Below, in pieces: positions 37,001-45,371 of a stretch of DNA of 64,000 bases (positions are counted from its first letter, which is position 1; each line of letters starts with the position of its first letter). The stretch lies in the NCBI GenBank assembly GCA_013306675.1, contig JABLUY010000170.1:21719-85718 (forward strand), read 5' to 3'. The DNA is from Thraustochytrium sp. TN22. Taxonomy: Eukaryota > Sar > Bigyra > Thraustochytrida > Thraustochytriidae. The position numbers and the translations under genes were made by a program. The notes below the pieces were generated by a model. That model ran no database searches. It saw only the letters and a list, made by a program, of their open reading frames with translations, and was not told the DNA's origin.

Positions 37001-39545
37001 CCGCGTCCCCGGTGCGCCTGAACCGCACCTGGGCCAGCAGGTCCGGGGTGCCAACGATGCCCCACATGCTCGACCAGATCTTCTCCTCGGACGCTACGAA
37101 GCGTACAATGTCCACAGCCACCTTCTTGCGGGGGCCGTGGTCGATCTCGTTGCGCGCGCGAGGGGCCGTCTGCGCCGGCGACGGCACCGACCACGCCGCG
37201 GCTGACGGGGTTCCTTTGCTGCCGCAGCCGCTACTCGCCCCTTCTTCGGCGGCCCTATTCTCGCTGCTCGCGCCTTGCATGAAATTGTCTGCAAAGCTGC
37301 GCAACGCTGGCACCATGTTCCGCAGCGCGCGCCTGGCCTCCTGCGCGGAGCTATTGACGCCAAAGAGCTCCTCTACGAATTCGGGCGCCTTGAGCAGCTC
37401 CTCGATCTCGCTGTCCTCCACCAGGCCCACGGCGTCCTTGTCGCGACGGGACTGGTACGGGAACATGGTGCGTTCCATGAGGCGATGCTTGAGGCGCCCG
37501 TGCACAACGTTTGGGTGCGAGTCGAAGACGCGGATGTGGCCCTTGAGCACCGCGCGCCGCACGCACTCCATCGAGTCCATGATGCTGGTTGGAGACACCA
37601 AAAAGTCCGGCGCCAGCACCAGGTAGTTCTCCTCGTCGTTCACCACGATGCGCACTCGCGCGCCCTTTTGGCGCGGCGTCATGCTCAGGTCCGGGGCACC
37701 GTGTGTCCAGACGATGTTAATGTAGTCGCCCGCCTCGGGCGCCGAGTCAATCCAGTTGCCCTCCACGTAAATGTCTGCCTCCACCTCGCCTGGCCGCGTG
37801 CTGGCCTGGAGGTGGATCGTCATGGGCAGGTCCGGCATGAGCGTGGCCTCCTGAACCTTGAAGCGCGTAAAGCACTTGCCGTCCGGGTTCGCCGACGCCG
37901 AGTACGGTGGCAGGATGCGCGCATGCGCATCCAGGCCACGGTGCTCCGCCTGCTCCATGGCGGCCAACATGTAGTCATCCATTGGGTCCTGCTCCTCGCT
38001 TTCGACCAGCTGCTCTGGAGGTGTCAGCTTGAGGCTACCTGGGCCCGGCGGTATGCTAATCTTGGGAGGGACATGTTTTGATCCAGCGTTGCTGGCCTTT
38101 GCTTCGGCGCTGCTGGTCATTGTCTTCTCGGCCGCCTCGCACATGGCCAGCATTCGGGTCTCCAGGTCATCATCAGCCTCGACATCCATGCGATCCCCAG
38201 ACGGCTGGGCTGCTTTGACATTTTCACGCAGCGCGCCAGAGGGTTTGAGTGCCGCCTGAGCTGCTTTGGCATCTTCATTTTCAGAGCGTTCGAGTGCCGC
38301 GTCAGGCGCACTGGACTTGTCCAAAACATCAGACACGCCGGTCTTGTCGTTCATCGTAGGCGCGCTGGACTCGACGGCAAGAGGGCTCAACTCGGGCTTG
38401 GCAATGGCGGGCGCGCTGGGCCTGGCGGTGTCCGCACGGGACTCGAACATGTCCAGAGCTGCACTGAAAAGCGCGTCTTGGTCTACGCAATGGTCGTGGT
38501 CCGGGCGCACAGCCTCGGGCTTGGCCTGAGGTGGCGGAGAAGCCTGCTGGGACGCTGCGATGGCATCCGACGCAAGCTGGGCCTGGTTCACCGGCACGGA
38601 GCTCAGAGGAGTCCGCTTGACCGGCGCGGACGCCGCCTCCGACTTATTGGAGCACCCTGCAGCTTGCTCCTTGCGGCGTTGGGCAGCCTGACGGCGCTGC
38701 AGAGCCTCCTGCCGCTGCTTCGCGATCTCCTCGGCGGAGCGAACCCGGCTCGGTTTCCGCGGCCCGACAACTTCACCGGCGCCGGATGCCGCAAGGGCAG
38801 ACGGCCCCGCTTTCGTGGCAGGCTGCGAGGCCGACACCCCGGCCAGACCGCGTGGAGGCGCGTGGTATAAGGCCGGCGGGCGCGGCTGCGGCGCGCCACG
38901 AGGCAGAGGCCCGACTGCGCCACGCGGCGGCATGCGAGCCACGGGCCCTCCCCGTGGCGGCATGGTGCCTGCTGGACCGCGTGGCTGTATGCGGACTGGG
39001 CCGGGCGGCCCGCGGGGCGCCATGCGATGCGGACCGAGCGGCCCTCGCGGCGCCCCGCGCCCGCGCAGTGGCATTCGCTGCGGGCGCGCGCCGTCCAGAT
39101 TGCGCTCGAGCTGCGAGAGAAAGTTCTCCATCTTGTCCGGCTGGTCCTCGGTGGCCGCCGTGTTGAGCTGCTCAAAGTGCCTGTCGAGGTTCTTGGCGAC
39201 ATTCTCGCTGTCGTTGACGGCGACCTGACTGAGCTGCTCGTCGTGCAGCCAGGCGTCGAGGCTGTTGCGGTTGTCACGAGCGCCCGAGTCGCCGGCGTCC
39301 AGGGGATCGCCGGCATCCTCGCCGTGCTTGGCACGCTTCGTGCGGCCGTGCTTGGCGCCCTGATAAAGCTCGTCAAGGTCCCGCAGCGCCTCATCGGGCG
39401 GCGCGGGCCGACGCACGATGCGCTTCTTGTCCGTGGACGTCGCTCTATCGTTCCATGTCACGACCGGGCCCTGCTTGGGCGTCGCCCGCGGCGACACGAT
39501 GGACAGCGCGTACTCCTCCTCGTCCATGGCGCTCGCGCCGCTCAT
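34083..39545 (-). CDS. DNA2: DNA2-type ATP-dependent nuclease/helicase
   Basis: The protein is 1820 aa from the ATG at 39545. DNA2 processes Okazaki flaps and resects double-strand breaks. The N-terminal ~600 residues are long, disordered and Pro/Gly/Arg- and Ala-rich. The RecB-like nuclease shows GTPDLLAQV and VELKTGNGKTEHHAQVLLYS (about residues 835-880). Iron-sulphur ligands appear as one upstream Cys (MECVRRAV) and the cluster CNTCYEKASC. The SF1B helicase begins with LNEDQRRMVGYVL and Walker A GLPGVGKSTT (about residue 1333), then VDEAGQVTQP and the C-terminal motifs (IITPYRSQ, TVDRYQGRDKDCIIISLV, LNVAFTRAKTKLIVVG). The open frame extends upstream through Arg-rich low-complexity codons and is not taken as coding. 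It is divergent from the ankyrin gene. Confidence 0.9.
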   Translation of the reverse strand: MSGASAMDEEEYALSIVSPRATPKQGPVVTWNDRATSTDKKRIVRRPAPPDEALRDLDELYQGAKHGRTKRAKHGEDAGDPLDAGDSGARDNRNSLDAWLHDEQLSQVAVNDSENVAKNLDRHFEQLNTAATEDQPDKMENFLSQLERNLDGARPQRMPLRGRGAPRGPLGPHRMAPRGPPGPVRIQPRGPAGTMPPRGGPVARMPPRGAVGPLPRGAPQPRPPALYHAPPRGLAGVSASQPATKAGPSALAASGAGEVVGPRKPSRVRSAEEIAKQRQEALQRRQAAQRRKEQAAGCSNKSEAASAPVKRTPLSSVPVNQAQLASDAIAASQQASPPPQAKPEAVRPDHDHCVDQDALFSAALDMFESRADTARPSAPAIAKPELSPLAVESSAPTMNDKTGVSDVLDKSSAPDAALERSENEDAKAAQAALKPSGALRENVKAAQPSGDRMDVEADDDLETRMLAMCEAAEKTMTSSAEAKASNAGSKHVPPKISIPPGPGSLKLTPPEQLVESEEQDPMDDYMLAAMEQAEHRGLDAHARILPPYSASANPDGKCFTRFKVQEATLMPDLPMTIHLQASTRPGEVEADIYVEGNWIDSAPEAGDYINIVWTHGAPDLSMTPRQKGARVRIVVNDEENYLVLAPDFLVSPTSIMDSMECVRRAVLKGHIRVFDSHPNVVHGRLKHRLMERTMFPYQSRRDKDAVGLVEDSEIEELLKAPEFVEELFGVNSSAQEARRALRNMVPALRSFADNFMQGASSENRAAEEGASSGCGSKGTPSAAAWSVPSPAQTAPRARNEIDHGPRKKVAVDIVRFVASEEKIWSSMWGIVGTPDLLAQVRFRRTGDAAAREVLAAVELKTGNGKTEHHAQVLLYSLMLQDRYHGLSLMSDEDAGAGLLMYVTKERDSRGGPNESPKMPRPDKVSLNWVPIMHEHVAPVLQKRNLFVKQSAPVHVRSSATHLNGGKQETEHKKGDGEDDEVPDIEDFKLPAVAGNLRQVCNTCYEKASCMTLHRALENGTPESSGLREEHFEECAPKLAEPHVEYLRKWSKMIHLENCTSESRYRELWTMTGPERENRGRCIASMQLVSTRLREVSFLSRRFITTFRRHRAPTDEPFPSIEQLNFEKGELVTIGIEGRQHAVGLGTIHALTKDTVELIAENPVHLPKEGDIASLHWRIDKDETRFGTIRDSKTSLYWLMQERRERHRRLIIDLVEPGFVDDGKDAMDLFEVFQGGGAQQGTADGGLASRALREEQNLPKQVWSGNVKFDSLQDAYRYLHKGARPTFAMSGPAGHVADPVMEDMHQRYLTQLNEDQRRMVGYVLAAKDYVCVQGLPGVGKSTTISFIVQTLYRLGCSVLVCAYTHSALDGILLKIKDDAGNFPVKRIGRAEKVDKALHEDLVGRMSLEELGQLREDSHIIVGVTCMGVRSPIVQRREFDFVIVDEAGQVTQPFVIGPACRGKRFVVVGDDKQLPPLVKNIAAERMGMSKSLLQRLGSANDRVAEVKLTLQYRMNEDIQYVANELVYRGELKAGSEEVANARLALPRYWAKEEHVNPVLLRKSQTQTKQWLADVLAADVSVAFLNTDGVDGSEESRVKMNQEAEARRAASSPLAGGTGLVSQISQGDPKARGGTSHQTKHHGRLENKFEARVVQRVVAGLVASGADEEQIGIITPYRSQLRALSAAVDRFQHVECATVDRYQGRDKDCIIISLVRSNTTNDVGGLLKDYRRLNVAFTRAKTKLIVVGAARTLESSGICKRFIEVCREKGWVHDLPQTATDMDALDAWMKTYDGKEPRPRAANEHEHESGHQTHASTPGDHTI

Positions 39546-39665
39546 CGTGCACAGCAGTGGCACGGTTCGACACGGCACGGCTTGGCGCGCCACGACACCA
39601 CACGACCGACAGGCTACACGACGCAGCCCCAGACAGGCCACACAACACGACGCAGCCCCGCTCCC

Positions 39666-39705
<40 letters not shown>

Positions 39706-40221
39706 GCCGCCGCCGCGCCGAAGTGCCGCTGCCGCCGCGGCCGCCGCACCTGCGCGCCCGCTCACCCGCCGCCGCCGCCGCCGCCGCCGCCGCGCCGCCG
39801 CCGCGGGCGCGCGCGCCACGAAGTTGCTCTGCGCCGCCCGGCCCTTCTGAGCCTAACTGTCGCCCTTGGCCGAGCTCTGGTCGCTCTCACGCGGCTCCCG
39901 TTCCCTCGCGGCCGGCCAAAATTTAAAATCGCCTGACCGACCCTGACCGGAACCCTCGCGCATGGGCGCGGTTCTGGCTGTGGGGTTTTGCGAACCTCGC
40001 CGAGTCGAGCCGTTCGTGACGCATGCATTTGTCTTTGTTCATCGTGAGAGTCGCCGCTGGTGGCGCGAGCGGGAGTCGGGTATCCGCGCGGCGCGGAGAC
40101 TCGGAGGCGGCAAAGCTTGCTTGGTGGCGGCTCCGCCGGGAGACGAGAGAGGCCGCGAATGTCGCGGCGGCGGCAGCGGTGAGCGAGCGTGCATGCGAGC
40201 GCGGCGCCCAAGCTCGAGGGG
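39546..40221. promoter_or_regulatory. Divergent promoter region, DNA2 / ankyrin gene, with CCG tracts
   Basis: The 676 bp between start codons contain two long CCG tracts (about 39665-39712 and 39768-39798) and a short direct repeat containing ACACGACGCAGCCCC. No other gene is supportable. Confidence 0.5.
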
Positions 40222-43107
40222 ATGGAGAGCAAGGCGGAGGCGAAGGAAGACGATGGCGCGCTGCAGGCGAACTTGAGCGTGTCGCGCGGCAAAACGCTGG
40301 GGCTGGTGGACGCGCAGCAAAAGCTGCTGGAGCGGCAGCGCATGCAGGAGGAGCGCAAGGCGCGCGCAAGGGAGGCGAGTGCGTGGAACAAGTCGATTCG
40401 CGCGCAGGAGCGCAAGCTGGATGCGTCGCGGGAGGCGGACGCGCAAGGCAGGCCGCGCTGGCAGGCCAAGGACTTTGGCGGCGCGTACCATGAGAGCAGA
40501 ATCGCGAGCAAGTACCCGATCGCGGGCACGGCGATCGAGGTGGAGCGCGCGCGGTCGCGAGGCATTGTCGCGCGCAAAGAGCGCGAGGAGCGCGAGCTGG
40601 CTGAGCTGCAGGAGATGCACAAGCACCGCGCTGTGGCCAAGGGCCGCTTCGCGCAGGCGCGCGAGGACTTCAAGGCGCAGTACGCGGAGCGCGTGTACCT
40701 GCAGCAGGACGTGGCGGAGACGCTCGAGCGGCGCACCGAGGAGCTCGCGCACCTGCGCGAGCGATTCCGGCGCGAGCGCAACGCTTTCGCGCCGCGGCAA
40801 GACGGCCAGCTGGAGGCCTTCATGGAGGCGGTGCGCCAAGGCCGAATGGAGCGAGCGCACCACCTGCTCCAGAGCGGCGCGGTGGAGGTGAATGAGGTGG
40901 GGCCGTTCAACCAGGGCCAGACGGCGCTCATGGAAGCCTGCATGCACGCACGCGTGACGACGGTCCGCCTATTGCTGGATGTGGGCGCCGACCCGAACCA
41001 GCGCAGCGCGCGCGGCCAGGGCACGCTGCACGTGGTGTGGTACCCGGTCGTACAGGAGCCGCGGCCGAGCGGGCTGCATCGCGTGGTGGCGCTGCGCAAC
41101 GTGCAGAGCATCGTGGAGATGCTGCTGCAGGCCGGCGCGGACCCGAACATGGCGGACCCAGCGGGCCAGACCACGCTGCACTACGCGGCAGCGGAGCTGA
41201 GCACGCCGCTGTGCGAGATGGTGCTGCGCGCCGGCGACCCGTCGCTCCTGGACGCGCGGGACTCGCAGGGCCAGACGCCGGCGGAAACGTGCCCGGACAA
41301 GAAGCACGAGGCGTACAAGCTGCTGGCCAACTGGCGCGTGTGCATGAGCGGGCAGAAGCTGAACGAGTTCCAGCGCGCCTGGTTCCAGTACATGAACGAG
41401 CCGGCGGTGGGGCCGCGGCTCGCGGTGCAGCCGAGCGCCGGCATGGTGGTGAACCAGCTGCGGCTGTCGGACTTTCGGCGGCACGCGGCGACGGACCTGC
41501 GCGAGGGCGTCGCGGAGCGGCGGCGCGCCGAGGTGGCTGGGGACCGGCGCAAGTCGACGGCGGGCTTTGGGGAGTCGGAGGACAGCGCCGCGGACCTCCG
41601 GACCGTGGCGGAGTTTGTGCAGCTCGCGCAGAAGCGGTACACGGCCTCGTACCGGGCCAAGTGCGAGGCGGAGCGCCGCAAGGTGAAGCCGTCGGACCGT
41701 CAGCTCACGCTGGTGGAGTATTTGGTCGGCACCGAGGCGCGCAAGCGCGCCAAGGAGCTCGACACGAAGACGCGCACCTCGCAAAAGCGTGCGCGCATCC
41801 TCGAGCGCCGCAAGGCCGTGGCGCACGCGCTGCTGGAGGATCCGTACCGCGGCGGGGCGGAGCGCGTGCGCCGGCGCGACCTCGAGGACGTGCCGCTCGA
41901 GGCGACGGACGACGAGCACATCGCCGCGGACGTCTTGCAGAACAACGTGCTGCGCCGCCCCTGGACCGTCTCGGCGGTGGGCCGCGCGGGCGGCGCCTTT
42001 CACCCTCGCGTGCTGGGCCGCGTCGTGGCCCGCGTGCAGGGCAGCCCGAACAATACCGGCGCGCTGCGCGTGACCGCCTCGCACTACGCGCAGCGGCGTG
42101 CGAGCGTGCAGCGGCTGGCGCGCAAGCTCGGCCGCGAGAAGGACGAGGACGAGGACGACGAGGACGACGATGAGGAGGTCGTCGAGCCAGTACGCGGGCC
42201 AAGCGAGGCGTTGCGAGCCTCGACCGCCGCGGGCGGCGAGGCTTCGGGCAAGAAGACGAGGGGGGCGCAAGCGCCGGCAGGCACGTCGAGCGCCACTGCG
42301 GCGGCGAGTACCGAGAATCCGCGCGAGCGTCTGGCGCGGCGACTCACAGTCAAGCTCTCGCACGTCAAGGAGGACGTCGGTGTACAGAGCGAGCTCGCGG
42401 ACAGAGAGCCAAGGTCCGGCGGCGTGGACGGCCGGCGCGCTGCGAGCCGCAAGCGGGCCGTGGCCCAGGACACCCGCACGATGCGGTCCGTTCAGGCCAG
42501 TGTGGGTGCCGCGCAAAAGCACGAGCGCTTCAATGCCAAAAAGAACCCGCCGCCCAAGCACGTGCCGGCGGCGCTCATGCCGCCAGCCTACAATATGCGC
42601 GAGGTGCTGAGCTCGCTCGCGCTGGACGATGGCGGCAGAGACCGCTTCACGCGTATTGAGGTCGCCAGCGTGCTCACGCTGCTGCGAGCGCGCCTGCCGG
42701 GCGACGCGCTGCCGCTGCACCTGAGCAATGCCATTCTGCGTCACATCCACCCGGACGAGCGCACAGATGCGGGCCGGGTCACCGTGCAGGAGTTGCGCGA
42801 CCAGTTCAGCGACTTTATGCTCAACAAGGAGCCCTTCGACACGACGCCAGTCTTCGATGCGATCGAGAAGACCCTCGACGCGCGGTTCCGCGACGAGCAG
42901 CTCCACGGCTCGCTGCGGCCCTTTCGCGTTTACTCCACCGACGAGCTGCAGCGCCCGGGCCCGTACCTGGCACGGCCGGCCACCACTGACCCGTGGGCCG
43001 GGTCGCATGTCCGCGTCGACCGTGACCAGGTTCTGCGCGATCGTCTGCACGACGAAAACCCTTTGCATGCCTCGGGTTTTCGTGTCTTGCGTTCCAAGCT
43101 CAGCTAA
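40222..43107 (+). CDS. Ankyrin-repeat coiled-coil protein
   Basis: The protein is 961 aa from the ATG at 40222; the open frame upstream begins with GTG. Residues about 25-190 are a highly charged helical region (ERQRMQEERKARAREAS and similar). Ankyrin repeats follow at about 193-370, with clear units QGQTALMEACMHARVTTVRL, LLLDVGADPNQRS, MLLQAGADPNMADPAGQTTL and LLDARDSQGQTPAET. The rest is basic and disordered with an acidic run (DEDEDDEDDDEEVVEP, about 640). A C-terminal ~150-residue region could be a helical EF-hand-like pair (MREVLSSLALDDGGRDRFTR) without clear Ca2+ ligands. Such layouts are common in flagellar or cytoskeletal proteins of protists, but no specific orthologue is recognised. 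Confidence 0.75.
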   Translation: MESKAEAKEDDGALQANLSVSRGKTLGLVDAQQKLLERQRMQEERKARAREASAWNKSIRAQERKLDASREADAQGRPRWQAKDFGGAYHESRIASKYPIAGTAIEVERARSRGIVARKEREERELAELQEMHKHRAVAKGRFAQAREDFKAQYAERVYLQQDVAETLERRTEELAHLRERFRRERNAFAPRQDGQLEAFMEAVRQGRMERAHHLLQSGAVEVNEVGPFNQGQTALMEACMHARVTTVRLLLDVGADPNQRSARGQGTLHVVWYPVVQEPRPSGLHRVVALRNVQSIVEMLLQAGADPNMADPAGQTTLHYAAAELSTPLCEMVLRAGDPSLLDARDSQGQTPAETCPDKKHEAYKLLANWRVCMSGQKLNEFQRAWFQYMNEPAVGPRLAVQPSAGMVVNQLRLSDFRRHAATDLREGVAERRRAEVAGDRRKSTAGFGESEDSAADLRTVAEFVQLAQKRYTASYRAKCEAERRKVKPSDRQLTLVEYLVGTEARKRAKELDTKTRTSQKRARILERRKAVAHALLEDPYRGGAERVRRRDLEDVPLEATDDEHIAADVLQNNVLRRPWTVSAVGRAGGAFHPRVLGRVVARVQGSPNNTGALRVTASHYAQRRASVQRLARKLGREKDEDEDDEDDDEEVVEPVRGPSEALRASTAAGGEASGKKTRGAQAPAGTSSATAAASTENPRERLARRLTVKLSHVKEDVGVQSELADREPRSGGVDGRRAASRKRAVAQDTRTMRSVQASVGAAQKHERFNAKKNPPPKHVPAALMPPAYNMREVLSSLALDDGGRDRFTRIEVASVLTLLRARLPGDALPLHLSNAILRHIHPDERTDAGRVTVQELRDQFSDFMLNKEPFDTTPVFDAIEKTLDARFRDEQLHGSLRPFRVYSTDELQRPGPYLARPATTDPWAGSHVRVDRDQVLRDRLHDENPLHASGFRVLRSKLS

Positions 43108-43409
43108 GTAGTCTCATCCGAGCCACCATGGCCACTGGCAGGTCCGTCCGCGCAGCCACATGACAGGCCACATGACAGTAAAAGGCCACATGACAGTAAA
43201 AGAATAGTTAGCGCCTGTTGATAACGCCACTTGCTCTTGCTTGCTTGCTTGCTTGCTTGCAAGCAACGCTCGCCTCTCTCTGTCTCCCTCTCATTTACGT
43301 TGTAGCTGTGACGTGAGACGACGCTCCCCCCCATTTGTGTCATCGTCGTCTGAGCAGCGTCGGCAGCAAAGCCCAAACCCGTCCAGACATTGCAAACCGC
43401 TGCAGGACC
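43108..43409. other. Intergenic region, ankyrin gene to SDR
   Basis: It contains a direct repeat of GGCCACATGACAGTAAAA (about 43163-43200) and a (CTTG)n/(TTGC)n tetranucleotide run (about 43233-43262). It should include the SDR promoter. Confidence 0.45.
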
Positions 43410-44414
43410 ATGTCGAAGCCTTTCTGCCTCATCACCGTAGGTTGATCGCTTGCACGCCGCCGCGGCGCAGCTGCGCGTGCCGTCGCTGTCCATGGGGATG
43501 GCGCCGAGGATGAAGATTGATCATTGGCTTGACTTGGCTTGGCTTCGCCTGCTGCGACGCAACACGCACGCGGGGCGCGAAGGCAGCCGCGCAGGCGAGC
43601 GAGCGCGAGGACTGACGATGCGAGGAGAGGAGCGCAGGGCGCGTCGAGCGGCATCGGCCGCGCCATCGCCGTGCACATGTCGCGGCAGAACCTGGGCGTC
43701 CTGGCCGTGGCCCGCAGGAAGGAGCAGCTGGAGGAGACCAAGAGCATGGGCGAGGCGGACAACATCGAGATCGTGGTGGCGGACCTGACGACCAAGGAGG
43801 GCCGCGAGTCGGTACTGGAGGCGGTGCGCACCAAGTGCCCGAAGCAGCTCAAGTACGTGGTGCAGAACGCCGGCGTGATCGGCAAGCTGTCGCAGGCGCT
43901 GGACATCGACGAGGACTCGTGGCGGCACGCCTTCGAGGTGAACGTGCACGCGCCGTTCTTCCTGACGCAGGCGCTGGTGCCGGAGCTGGCCGCGGACGCG
44001 CGCGTGCTGCACGTGAGCAGCGGCGCGGCGCACAAGCCGTACGACGGCTGGTCTTCGTACAACGTGACCAAGGCCGCCTTCTTCATGATGTACAGCTGCC
44101 TGCGCGACGAGCTCAAGCCGCGCGGCGTGCACATGGGCAGCTTCCAGCCGGGCATCATCGAGTCCAACATGCAGGAGACCATCCGCGGCGCCACCGCCGA
44201 GCAGACCAAGGTCATCGAGCGCTTCCGCGAGTTCAAGAAGAACCAGTACACCGGCCCGGACAAGCCTCACCCGCCGCCCGCGAACGGCCTCGACGTCGCC
44301 TCCAACGTCGCCTACTTCGTCGACTTCCTCCTCACCAAGACGCCCGAGGACGAGTTCTCCGCGGGCGAGTGGGACATTCGCGACCCCTCGCACCACTCGC
44401 GCTGGACCGAGTAA
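43410..44414 (+). CDS. Short-chain dehydrogenase/reductase (SDR), two exons
   Basis: The 267-aa product has a nine-codon first exon (43410-43436, MSKPFCLIT) joined to exon 2 (43638-44414). The join rebuilds the NAD(P)-binding motif: LIT|GASSGIG, the classical TGxxxGxG. Further SDR landmarks are NAG near residue 86, a Ser in HVSSGAAH, and the catalytic YNVTK (Tyr150, Lys154), then PGIIESNM. It is a classical NAD(P)-dependent oxidoreductase; the substrate is unknown. Without the intron the open frame has no nucleotide-binding Gly motif start, so splicing is required. Confidence 0.85.
43437..43637 (+). other. Intron of the SDR gene (201 nt)
   Basis: The donor is GTAGGT, the acceptor GAGCGCAG, phase 0. 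It exactly splits the TGxxxGxG motif codons (ACC|GGC). It includes a short TTGGCTTGACTTGGCTTGG stretch that could supply a branch-point-like CTTGAC. Confidence 0.85.
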
Positions 44415-45063
44415 ATCCACCTTTCCATTGAAATCCGGGGCGCGCGCGCGCTTCCCCACGTCACGCAACGCTTTGCTGTGCTGTGCTCCTTCAACTTGCC
44501 ATGGTTGCTGCTTGCAGCGCCGCCGCCGCCGCCTGACGCCTGACGCCTGACTCGACCGTTCAAGTTCTCTCTGTTCGAGAGCCAACCTCCGTTCAGAGTC
44601 CGGAGGGAGAACGAATCTGAACGCTGCCAGGTGGCCGCGCGCGCCTCGGCCGGCTTGGACTCCGTCCAGTTCACCTTCGACGCCTCGGGCCCTCGCGACT
44701 CCGAGCAGCGGTACGTTCGGACGGGCGGCGCGGCGCGGCGCGGCGCGGCGCGGCGGCCGGCCGCGCGGCACCGGCGCGGCGGCGGCGGCGCGGCGGCGCG
44801 GCGCGGCGGCGGCGCGGCGGCGGTTGACGCGCAGAGCAACGCGAATCTTGCGGCGGCGGCGGCGCAGCCATTTTGAAATGAAACCCTCGCGGCGGCGCGC
44901 GGCGGCGGCGACTGCGGCGACGGCGGCGCGCGCGAGGCTGGCGGCGGCGGAAGCGGCAGGGCTTGCTTGCGTGTGTGCGCGCGTGCTGCGTGCGTGGAGA
45001 CGGGAAAACTGACTGAGGTTGCGTGGCGCGGTCGCAGAGTCTTTGTTGCAGACAGCAGGCACC
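44415..45063. other. Intergenic region, SDR to SEC61G, extremely GC-rich
   Basis: Much of 44725-44960 is built of GGC/CGG and GCGGC repeats. No gene was found. The 3' part should hold the SEC61G promoter and 5' UTR. Confidence 0.45.
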
Positions 45064-45288
45064 ATGTCGAGCGCCAGCGCGAGCGCGCTCAATGAGAACG
45101 TGATCGAGCCACTGCTCAAGTTCGCCAAGGACAGCAAGCAGCTGGTGCTCAAGTGCACCAAGCCGGACCGCAAGGAGTTCGAGGCGACCGTCAAGTCGGT
45201 GTCGATGGGCTTCCTTGTGATTGGCATGATTGGCTACTTTGTCAAGCTCATCCACATCCCCATCAACAACATTCTGATTGGCTCCTAA
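45064..45288 (+). CDS. SEC61G: SEC61 gamma subunit (protein translocon)
   Basis: This 74-aa tail-anchored protein is the gamma subunit of the ER translocon. The N-terminal amphipathic helix contains [20 protein letters not shown], matching the family's F-x-K-D/E...R-C-x-K-P-D-x-x-E-F block. A single transmembrane segment follows ([20 protein letters not shown]), ending INNILIGS, the usual eukaryotic C terminus. Length is typical of the family (about 68-75 aa). The ATG follows ACC. It converges with PIG-Q. Confidence 0.93.
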   Translation: MSSASASALNENVIEPLLKFAKDSKQLVLKCTKPDRKEFEATVKSVSMGFLVIGMIGYFVKLIHIPINNILIGS

Positions 45289-45371
45289 AACATCTTCAAC
45301 GCTCGCTGAGAAGACGACCTGCCGGGGGGTCCGTCTCTTTTATTCTATCCCTTTGATTGTGTCGTCTAAAG